This document shows, piece after piece, positions 21,986 through 31,290 of a DNA stretch of 64,000 nucleotides. The DNA comes from Ilex aquifolium. Taxonomy: Eukaryota; Streptophyta; Magnoliopsida; Aquifoliales; Aquifoliaceae. The position numbers and the translations under genes were made by a program. The notes below the pieces were generated by a model, which did no database searches, was not told where the DNA came from, and saw only the letters and a list, made by a program, of their open reading frames with translations. The stretch's first letter is position 1. The number at the start of each line of letters is the position of its first letter. Where the stretch lies: contig OX637391.1 in NCBI GenBank assembly GCA_951799425.1, forward strand, positions 11,666,551 to 11,730,550, read 5' to 3'.

Positions 21986-24221
21986 ATGATCATTTTGTTA
22001 TGCCATTATGAGAATGAGTCGTTAATTATCCGAGTTTCAAGGTGTTCACCGTTTGAGGATGTGTTAACTCGAGTGTTAGATACATGGGAGTTGTTGCGGG
22101 TTTTGCCTGTACCGTTATCATATTCACTCCCCGAAATCCCAAATTATTTTTTGAAGAATGATGAAGACTTCAAAAATATGTTTGAAATGTCACGTTCTCT
22201 TAATGTCAATCATGTTCCTGTTAGTATAACCGTAAATGATGATGACTCAAATGAGGGTGCTGTTAATAATTCAATTAAAGATTTGCATAATCCGGATGAT
22301 GATTCTGATTCAGATGATGATTTGTTGCCTCGTTATAGCCAACATAACGAGAAAGTTTTGTTAACATATGGGTGGATTAATGAAATCAGACATGTAGGGC
22401 ATAAATTTGAAGGTGGTGTGTTGCATTTTCGTAATGCTCTTTGCAAATACTCGATTGAGTGCGGTTTCAAATTCAACTACGTTAAGAATTGTAAATATCG
22501 AGTTGTGGCTGAGTGTGCGGCAAAATATTCCACGGGTTGTGGGTGGAAGGTGAATGCAAGTATTCAAAAGGTAAATGGATTTTTCTACATACGGAAACTT
22601 CACAATGAACACACATGTGATGAAGCACTGCGTACAACAGATAACAGGAGGATGAGCTCAAGTTTAATTGCAGATTTAATTGTTGATCATGTACGGGAAA
22701 AAAATGCTACTCGTCCCACCGAAGTTGTTAGTGAATTTCTGTCGAATTACGATCTTACAATTTCGTACGATCGAGCATGGATGGCAGTTGAGAAAGAGAG
22801 AGGGAAGATCTTTGGGAATCACTCGTTGTCGTACCATCAAATACGATGGTATGTTGATGCTGCAATTACAAACAATCCTGGCAGCCACATTATTTTAGAT
22901 TGTGATGACGATACTAACCGGTTCCAGAGATTATTCGTGTCATTCAAGACGTCTATTGATGGGTTAAATTATTGTCGTTCTTTGTTGTTCATTGATGGAA
23001 CATTGTTGAAAGGCAGGTATAAAGGTAACATCCTTTCCGCAACTGGCAAAGATGGCAATCAAGATATTTTATATATGGAATCAAATTATGTCAGATATAT
23101 AAATGTCACATTTTAATGTTCTTGGTGTTATTGATTGATGTATGTTGAGTTGGTTAATGTTTTTTTTTTTTTTAGGTTTATACCCATTAGCATTTGCTGT
23201 TGTTGATTTTGAAAATGAGGCAAATTAGAATTGGTTTTTACAATAGTTGACGCATATTGTGGACCATGGTCGTGAGATTACTTTTGTGTCCGATCGGAAT
23301 GTGGGTCTTTTAGAGGCAATGCCAAAGGTTTTTCCAAATGCTCATCATGCTTTTTGCTTGCAACATCTAAAAGCCAATTTAAGGGACAAATGTAGCGGAG
23401 GTCGGTTTTCCAATAAAACCAAAGAGCATATGGTGTTATTGCTACGTGAGTGTGCTTATTCACCGATTGTTTCTCTGTTTAATGAAAAGATTGAATCTCT
23501 CCGTCGAGAAGGTGGGCCAAACATTGATAGGTTTTTGTCAAATCTCCCAGCTGAACATTGGGCAAATGCTCATTTTCGGGGGAAACGGTATGGTGAGATG
23601 TCTTCTAATGCTGCGGAGTCTTATAATGCTTGGATTTCAAAGGCACGACATTTACCAATTACTAGTATGGTTGATACTATAAGGAGTCAGATTATGGACC
23701 AGAGGGGTTGTAGGTTGAAAGAATCTGAAAGTTGGAATGGTAACATATGTCATAATATGGACTCCAGAATAAGTGCAACATTTCATGAAGGTAGATCTTG
23801 GTCTATAAGGGTATCTAGTAATGATGTGTACGAGGTGAATTCATACCCATTAGTCTCTGTTGACATTTTAAATGACACTTGCACATGTTTTCAATGACAG
23901 ATTAATGGATTCCCTTGTTCGCATGCGGTTTCGGCGATACGCAAGAGTGGGCGGAATATATATGAATTCATTGATTATTATTTCCATGTGAGCACGTATA
24001 GAAAAGCATATGCGGACCCAATACACCTAATTCCGACACTTGGTCGTCCAGATATTTCGCTTGAACCGATTAATATTTTGCCACCATCGTCTAAGCCTCA
24101 GCCTAGTCGTTCGAAGAAAAGAAGAATTAGGTCCAGAGGTGAACTCCTTTGACAGATTCGTTGTGGTCGTTGTGGTCGTTTGGGAAACCACAACAAGAAA
24201 ACATGCAATGCACCGTTGTGA
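21986..24221 (+). pseudogene. MuDR-type (MULE) transposase, decayed
   Basis: The first exon starts at the ATG at 21986; an intron with GT...AG ends (about 21881-21969) lies just upstream in the leader. Domain order: an N-terminal part, an acidic Asp/Ser stretch, the MuDR DNA-binding domain (HFRNALCKYSIECG ... HNEHTC), the DDE core (D in FIDGTLLKGRYKG, D in FVSDRNVGL, likely E in NAAESYNAW), a SWIM zinc finger (CTCFQ-x-QINGFPCSH) and a C-terminal zinc knuckle (CGRCGRLGNHNKKTC). A 112-bp intron (23064-23175) must be removed to give GKDGNQGLYPLAF, but it begins AT instead of GT. Four in-frame stops follow (23226, 23244, 23895, 24150), two of them at conserved Trp positions. It would catalyse transposition but is inactive as read. 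Confidence 0.88.
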
Positions 24222-24484
24222 TTAAATATTATTATTGACAATGTAGTTGGTGTCATTTTATGTTTATTTTTCATTGAATACGGAATAAATTAACAATGTG
24301 GTTATCAAACTTGGTGTGTGTTTATAGATGGAGTGTGTTAGAATTGAAGATGATTTTTGCCAATGTGGAATATCCTTCATAACTTATCTATGCATGTAAT
24401 ATTTTTTTGAAAGTTGTACATATGTATTTGTCACATGGTTAACAACCCATGTCACGGGTTTTACTGTTAATGTCAAAGTCAGAC

Positions 24485-25392
24485 CATGCAATGACACAAT
24501 GTTACCAAGCAACGTCACACTGATGCAATCCATATTCAACATCTAAAAGCAGACTTCGACACACTTTTACCAGCCAATGACACAATGTTATCAACCAATG
24601 TCACACTGATGAAGCCCACATTCAACATGAAAGCAGACATTAACACACTTATACTAGCCAATGCCACAATGTTACCAATCAATGTCACACTGATGCAGCC
24701 CACATTCAATATGAAAGCAGACATTGACACACTTGTACCTGTCAATGACACAATATTACCAACAAATGTCACACTGATGCAGCCCACATTCAACATGACA
24801 GCAGACATTGACACAATGTTACCTGTCAATGACACTTGTAGTAGCCAATGCCACAGTGTTACCAACAATTGTCACAGTGATGCATCACACATTCATTATG
24901 AAATCAGACATTGACATACTTGTACCAGCCAATGCCACAAAGTTACAAACATATGTCACAATATTACCATCCAATGTCACACTGATGCAGCCCACATTCA
25001 ACATGATAGCAGACATTGACACACTTGTACTAGCCAATGCCACAATGTTACCAACCAATGTCACACTGATGCAGTCCATATTCAACATGAAAGCAGACAT
25101 TGACACACTTGTACCTATCAATGACACAATGTTACCAACAAATATCACACTAATGCAGCCCACATTCAACATGACAGCAGACATTGACACAATGTTACCT
25201 ATCATTGACACACCTGTAGTAGCCAATGCCACAGTGTTACCAACCATTGTCACAGTGATGCATCACACATTCATCATGAAATCAGACATTGACATACTTG
25301 TACCAGCCAATGCCACAATGTTACCAACATATGTCACAATATTACCATCCAATGTCACACTACTACAACCCACATTCAACATGATAAGCACA
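24485..25392. repeat. 84-bp minisatellite (about 11 units) with a 378-bp higher-order pattern
   Basis: The consensus unit contains CCCACATTCAACATGAAAGC ... ACACTTGTACCAGCCAATG ... CACAATGTTACCAACCAATG ... CACACTGATGCAG and measures 84 bp, which is 28 codons. A longer block, containing GTAGTAGCCAATGCCACAG and TGATGCATCACACATTCAT, occurs at 24811-25000 and again at 25187-25378, about 378 bp later. Because 84 is a multiple of three, long open frames run on both strands. The plus reading repeats PTFNMKADIDTLV and NVTLMQ. It lies between the transposase end and the Ulp1-like gene of MULE B. Confidence 0.92.
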
Positions 25393-25678
25393 CCATGATA
25401 AATTGCTTACAACCAAACGTCACCCTCAATCAAACCAATGTCATTAAAAGATACTAATACAAGCACTGACACACTTGTATCATCGAAAATTTCACACTGC
25501 AGAAAAAGAAATATAATACTGCTACCTGTCAATTACCTAATGTCACACTGCTACAAAAGAAATCACAGTATGACAAGTCAATGTCACACTGTTACATATC
25601 AGACTAACAAAGTGACAAAACAATGTCATACTGTTATAATCCAAAGTTGCATTGCTACAACGCAAAGTCACATACTAA

Positions 25679-26583
25679 TCATGTACCCTCAAATTTGACT
25701 TTCAATGTTTGTTTCATTTTGAAATCGTCTTCTGTCCAGGAATTTTGATGATTTAGAAATATTGACAGCATTTCATTTCGAAAGTCTTTAATTTGTCTTT
25801 GTGTCAAATTCTCTTCTACGTCTTCTCTTGTTGCCAATTGTTTCATAATGTAGCAAACGTACACACCATAGTCGACCCTAACATATACTTGAAATTAGTT
25901 TTTTATTTCATTATTTGTGCAGTTAACTGATAAATAAAAAATGATGCTTACGTATTTGATTTATGTTGTGGACTTTTCTCACATGATATCATCGGTCTGA
26001 CCATGTCTTGTGTGTCGAGAAGATTGCCACTGTCTGACATCAACTCTTTAACCTTGTCTTCCACATAATTTTTCTGTCATTGCAGTCAATTAATAAGTTA
26101 TACCCATGTTGAATATTATATTAAAAGTTCGGTTGAGTTTAGAAATTTGTTTACAAAAATGATAGCATCTTGGAAGTATGCGTCCCTGCCACCTTTTGTC
26201 CTTGGACGTATTGAGTTGTAGTGTATCCAAACCCCTTCATCAGTGTCCAGCACAAGCAGGGTCCAATGGTCCGGAACTCCATTTTCACTATTACCATTTG
26301 AGTTCATTGGGAAGACAATATAACGTGCCTCCATACCAAGCAGCAAATGCTTGTCAATTTCCTTTTCTCTAGCTTCTTCCATATTGGGGTCACGTATAAG
26401 TGTCTACACATTATCACATGTATGATTAAGATATGAATATGGTTATCAAGAACTGACATATTTATAGCAGTTGATTTTTTTACCCAAACATAGGTTGTTA
26501 ATGAATATACACCGTCTGCTGAAAGTGGATGATTCACTGCATGTGTTGAAATCTAACAGCATATCTCCCCATGTGTCTATTAC
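25679..26583 (-). pseudogene. Ulp1-like (C48) peptidase gene of MULE B, catalytic Cys replaced
   Basis: Four minus-strand exons with GT...AG introns are visible: 26484-26583 (VIDTWGDMLLDFNTC), 26155-26403 (TLIRDPNMEEAREKE ... DHWTLLVLDTDEGVWIHYNS), 25952-26073 (KNYVEDKVKELM ... DTQDMVRPMIS) and 25679-25877 (VDYGVYVCYIMKQLA ... SWTEDDF, stop at 25679). HW and the following LVLD match the catalytic His and Asp region of Ulp1/SENP SUMO proteases. The expected nucleophile in DCGV is Tyr here (TAT for TGT), so activity should be lost even though the exon frames are open. Upstream exons may be missing. Ulp1-like genes carried by MULEs are known in plants. Confidence 0.75.
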
Positions 26584-27129
26584 CTGTTTTAAAACATTTA
26601 TTTATTAATAAACAGACACAAAAGTACAGGTTCATTTACTGCATTTTCAAAACATATATACATACAGTGTTGTATAGTTCAAGTCCCCCCATAAACTTTA
26701 ACTCATTCTGAACATCATGCATTGAATGGAAGCAAAAAGAATGATGAGCAAAAAAATATAAAAGTATCAATGGGTCATTATCATATGAACAATGTAACAA
26801 CTATAAAGCAAACAAATAGGTACAGAATCTTACAAAACAAAAAACAGAGTTCCCATCCACACTGTAATGGACAATCAATGAACAAAAAACAATAATTGAC
26901 ACTGTACTTCAAAAAAACAGTGATATTGAAATATGAACAAGCAATTTGGGTGATGACTCTGAATAAGCAATCGACAGTGTAATGGACAATCCAATCATCA
27001 AAGTTACCACTATAGAAACAGAGTAACAAAATAAATCAAAATTTGCTAATCACCCACAATCAACTTGATCAAAACACCACAATTCACATACAATAATGAT
27101 TGAGAATCGCCAAAAAAAAAAAAAAAAAG

Positions 27130-27720
27130 ACATTCCAAAGAAGTGTCACATAGAACGACTTTAAGAATAATGTTTTCAAAGGTGAACAGTGAACCCATTA
27201 AAAAACAAAATTAAATTGGGTTGAACGAAAAACCAATTCTGAACATTGGGTATTGAATGGAAGTTTTCAAAATTTGATCAGTGAACCCATTAAAAAAAAA
27301 AAAATTAACAATGTGTTGAACAAAAAACCCATTATGAACAATGGTTATTGACTGAAACTTTTCAAAGATGAACAGTGAACACATCAACAAACTAAAAAAA
27401 AAAAAAATTTGAGAATGGGTTGAACGAAACACCCATTATGAACAATATGTATTGAATGAAATTTTTTCCAAGTTGAACAGTGAACTCATCCCTAAAAAAA
27501 AAAAAAAAAACTACACATAGGTTGAACGAAAACTCATTCTGAACAATGGGTACTGAATGATAGTTTTCAAATATAAAAGTGAACACATCAACAAACAAAA
27601 AAAAAAAAAATTTGAAAAAAGGTTGAACGAAAAACACATTCTGAACAAAGGGTATTAAATGGAAGTTTTCAAGATGAACAGTGAAACTATCAACGAAAAA
27701 AAAAAAAAAAACCCCTTACT
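27130..27720. repeat. About six tandem units of roughly 100 bp, A-rich
   Basis: The phrase GGTTGAACGAAAA...CCCATTCTGAACAATGG recurs with TTGAAC at 27221, 27316, 27420, 27522 and 27623. Each unit contains GAATGGAAGTTTTCAA and GAACAGTGAACCCATCA and ends in a run of about 10-18 A. The array lies in the right part of MULE B, upstream of the Ulp1-like gene as it is read. Confidence 0.85.
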
Positions 27721-28226
27721 GAACATCAAGTCTTCCAATGAATAAAGGGATAAGGAAGTTTTCTCATACCTTTGTAACCACAATGTATTTCTATGTCTTT
27801 ACCGATTCCTTCTTCACCATCCAGTAGTTCCTTTCTCACTTTCTCACAGTAAAACCAATCCGAAGAACAAAAAAAAAAAAATTCACCCTAGCCTTTTGAA
27901 GTAACGGAGGTTTTTGGAAGTTATGTCATCAATTTTTGAAGAGCCCACAATTTCGGCAATATCGAAAGATTTATACATAACAGTCCATTCCCGTTGTTTC
28001 GCCTATAGAGGCAAAAATTTAAGAGACTGATCACATTCATCCGAATGGGCTATTTTAGACATTTACAATGTATTGTGTACTTTTTGGCCAATATTTTTAA
28101 AAGTGGTATTTTTTGCCCTATAATTTCTAAAAAGGGTACCGGCCCCCTTAAAACCCTATTATAAATTGTAATTGGGCTCCTTGTGGGCCCTAAAAACTAA
28201 GTCATGGCCAGAGTGAATAGTAGACT

Positions 28227-29289
28227 TAAGTGATATTTGATAACACCACTTAAGGCTTAAAATTAAAGCACTTAATAAATTAAACCTGTTTGATAATCTA
28301 AAACTCATACTACTTAATATTTTAAGCACTTTTAAAAATAAGCTAAAATTTTAAGTAACAAGCCACCTACTTATAACTTAATGCTAAAAATATTAGTTAA
28401 TAAATATTTTATCAATTCCTCATAATGGACAAATATAGCCTCAATATATCATACACTTAACTTTTCAATACCTACCATCCAACACCACCACCACTGCCAT
28501 CATTGTGTCATCGTCATCACCACCACTGTGCCACCATCACCACTACCGTCGTCACCACTATCACCACCATTGTGCCACCGTCACCACCATCATCACCACC
28601 ACCGCTGACACTACCACTACCACTACCATTGTGCCATCACCACCATTACTACCAACGCCACCACCATTGTGTTGCCGCCACCATTACCACCACTGCCACC
28701 ATTGTGTCATCGCCACCACCACAACCACTATCGTCGCCACTACTACCATCACCACCACCACTATTGTGTCACCGTCACCACCATCATCGTTGCCACCACC
28801 ACTACTATCATTGTGTTGCCGCCCAAGACCACTACCATTATGTCACTGCCGCCACTATCGCCACCACCACTATTGTGCTATCGCTACCACCACTGTTGCC
28901 GTCACCACCACCACCATTGTGTCACCGTCATTACCACCATTGTCACCACCATTGTGGCGCCACCACCACTACCGTTATGCCACCACTATCAACACCATCA
29001 TCATTATATTGCCGCCACCACCACCACCGTCGTCATCGACGCCACCACCACCACCACTATTGTGATGGTGATGGTAGGAATAAGGTAGTTGTGGAGAGAT
29101 GATTAAAGAAAATGGCAAAATTGGGATAATAATAATTTTTAGACTTCAACTTTTTATATTTATTAAACAGTTTGATTCAATTTAATACTTAAATTTTAGT
29201 TGATACTAAACAGTCTACGAATTAAAAAATTCAGTATTCAGCACTTAAAATTCAACATTTAGTTTTCAGTTTTATCAAACACCACCTTA
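28227..29289. mobile_element. MITE (hAT-like) swollen by a trinucleotide array
   Basis: The left edge is TAAGTGATATTTGATAACACC and the reverse complement of the right edge is TAAGGTGGTGTTTGATAAAAC. This is an imperfect inverted pair with the GTGTTTGATAA wording frequent at plant MITE ends. Next to both edges are AT-rich stretches with repeated ACTTAAAATT phrases in inverted orientation. The middle is a long CCA/CAT array. There is no coding capacity, target duplications were not identified, and the superfamily is a guess. Confidence 0.45.
28480..29065. repeat. Imperfect (CCA/CAT/TTG)n trinucleotide array
   Basis: Nearly 600 bp composed of ACC, ATC, ATT, GTC and GCC triplets on the plus strand. 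The open frames are runs of His/Thr or Pro/Ser and look like consequences of the triplet period, not genes. Confidence 0.9.
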
Positions 29290-30990
29290 CTCTCACATAC
29301 ACTAGCTTATTTAAACCAACCTATTCGGTGGGTTAAAGTATTCCACCGACTGGCTTAATGTATTAAAAAAAATACCAATTTTCCCAAAAATAAGAGTATG
29401 GATTGATTATGTTGGGGGTGTTTTAATGATTTTGAGAGTTATCCCATCGGTCAACACTCCATCTAAATAAAATATTATAAATGATAAGTGTGAGATCACT
29501 ACTTATGCAATATTTGAACCAAACAAGGGATGAAGATGAGATCATTATGAATTTGTCTTTCTTCTTGAGTTAGATGACTATAGAGGGATGAGGTTCTCCA
29601 ATCTGGTCAATCCTACTACCCAATCCAAAGTATAGGTAGAGATACTCTAATCCATATCATCTCCATGACACCGAGATACAACGACCCAAAGTTGGATTCA
29701 AATGTGGATTGTCCTTCTCGTGCATTTTTATTATTGTCATGGAAATTTGATTCTAAATTAAGTATAATTCTCAAACTTGATAAAACGAGGCATAAGTGTA
29801 TGCATGGTAAATTGAGATTTTTTTATCATACACATTTTTTGTTTTCGATCATATATCACAAATTTAACCGAAACTCAATATAAATATGTTCACTAGTATA
29901 TATAAGAGCAATTCAATATTTAAAAAATTTTAAAAAAAAATGAAAAAGAATTTAGATAACTCACACTTTGTACCTTAAAAGATTTCAAAATTTTTATTTT
30001 ATACTCATAGTGATTATTTTTTTTCACATTGTATCCCTTAAAATGGTTCAATGTGTTCCTCAGATTAATTTTTGTTGTTATTTTCGCCAAATCTCATTAC
30101 ATTTAGTGTGGGGGCCTCGTAGCACTTTTGATGAAAATTATAACGGAAGTTTGTATGAAAATCACATTATAATTATTTTATAATATTAAGAGTGTAATAT
30201 AAAAAAAATTAATAATTAAAGATATAGATTAAGAATTTTAAAATCTTTCGGAATAATTCACCAAAAAAATCCATTATCAAACAGGATTTGGTTTTTGTCT
30301 TTTTCTTTTCGTGGACAAAAATACAGACCGAATCTCTTAATTAATTTTCACTAAAACCACCGAAAGCTAAAAGTGGTTTTGACAATTAGGAACAATACGT
30401 CAACTTCTCTACTAAAACACACTTCACATATATCTTATCTGTATATTGATTGATGTCTCACGAATCGTATAATATTAGGTTTATATCGTATATAAATTAT
30501 ATATAATTAATATATAAATAAATTATATTATATATTTTTTAAATTAAATTTTTTCGTATTTGATTCATTTATTAATTAAATTGGCTCGGATCAGATTGAC
30601 TTGTTTATGAAACTAAATGATTTAAAAAAGATCCAAATTTTTTTAATTTTGTGTCGTATTTGTATTAATGAATCGTATTATATTTTAAAGAGTAATATTA
30701 TAGAAATTTAATTAAAAATTTTAATAATGTAATTTTAATGTAATAATTAAATTAATTATGAATTTCACTAATAAATATTAAATAGAATTTACTGTGAATC
30801 CAATAGTTATATACAATTACTCAATTAGGTCCCTTGATGGCTAGATTAGACACTCATCGTGCAGCATTTTCCTTTGTTGACACTCATAGAGCTGATCGTG
30901 TCCATCACGCGCTTTCAGTCTCACCCTAACTTTATAGAATCCTCTTCTGATTGGTCCACGTATTGATAATCCACCGTAATTTAGTTGCTT
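29290..30990. other. AT-rich intergenic stretch upstream of ARL8
   Basis: No gene, RNA gene or bounded element is visible. The right end must contain the ARL8 promoter, but no convincing TATA box or transcription start could be fixed. Confidence 0.5.
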
Positions 30991-31146
30991 GATTCTGAGG
31001 TAATCTTGTAATATCGTCTTTTGCCAGGTATTCTCTTTTCTACTTTGTCACCTACGGTAATTAATCATTCCTTTTGTTTTAAATTTTTGGACGCACATAC
31101 AATAAACAGTATCGAGCGTAGGGGAGGAAAGAGCTTCGCATTGGTC

Positions 31147-31163
31147 AGTCGAAGGAAGAGAGA
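31147..31163. repeat. (GA)n tract in the presumed ARL8 leader
   Basis: A run of AGAGAG about 130 bp upstream of the ARL8 start codon, within what should be the 5' untranslated region. GA tracts are common in plant leaders and core promoters. No function can be shown here. Confidence 0.6.
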
Positions 31164-31290
31164 GAGAGAGAGAATCCGAGAGATCTACCTTTGTTTAGAC
31201 ACAGGCTCACAGTTATCTCTCCCGTTTTCGAGTCCTGTCTTCACCGAGATTCATCGATCTCTCTCTCGTTTTCGAGAACTCTCTTCAACT

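Larger units (their letters stand above)
21428..28160 (+). mobile_element. Mutator-like element B carrying MuDR-type transposase and Ulp1-like gene
   Basis: The left terminus (GGGGAAATTGTGAAAAAGTA..., from about 21437) and the reverse complement of the right terminus (GAAATTATAGGGCAAAAAAT...CAAAAAGTAC) align with gaps over about 50 bp, as diverged terminal inverted repeats. Contents in order: a 5'-untranslated intron, transposase (+), an 84-bp minisatellite, a Ulp1-like peptidase gene (-), and a roughly 100-bp A-rich repeat array. The combination of a MuDR-type transposase with a Ulp1-like gene is the established signature of the plant Kaonashi (KI-MULE) group. Terminal limits are approximate and a 9-bp target duplication was not found. 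Confidence 0.7.

Noticed and set aside
24485-25392. CRISPR-like array
   Set aside because: Units are contiguous 84-bp tandem copies with no unique spacers, in a plant transposon; it is a minisatellite.
24808-25398. 196-codon secreted glycoprotein with many N-x-T sites
   Set aside because: The frame is the minisatellite read in phase; the opposite strand is equally open and there is no signal peptide or start context.
26781-27637. Hydrophobic minus-strand frames in MULE B
   Set aside because: Phe/Cys-rich readings of A-rich repeats; they do not join the Ulp1-like exons by plausible splice sites.
28503-29102. His/Pro-rich proteins of 139-199 codons in three frames
   Set aside because: All three frames are open because of the triplet repeat; no frame is preferred.
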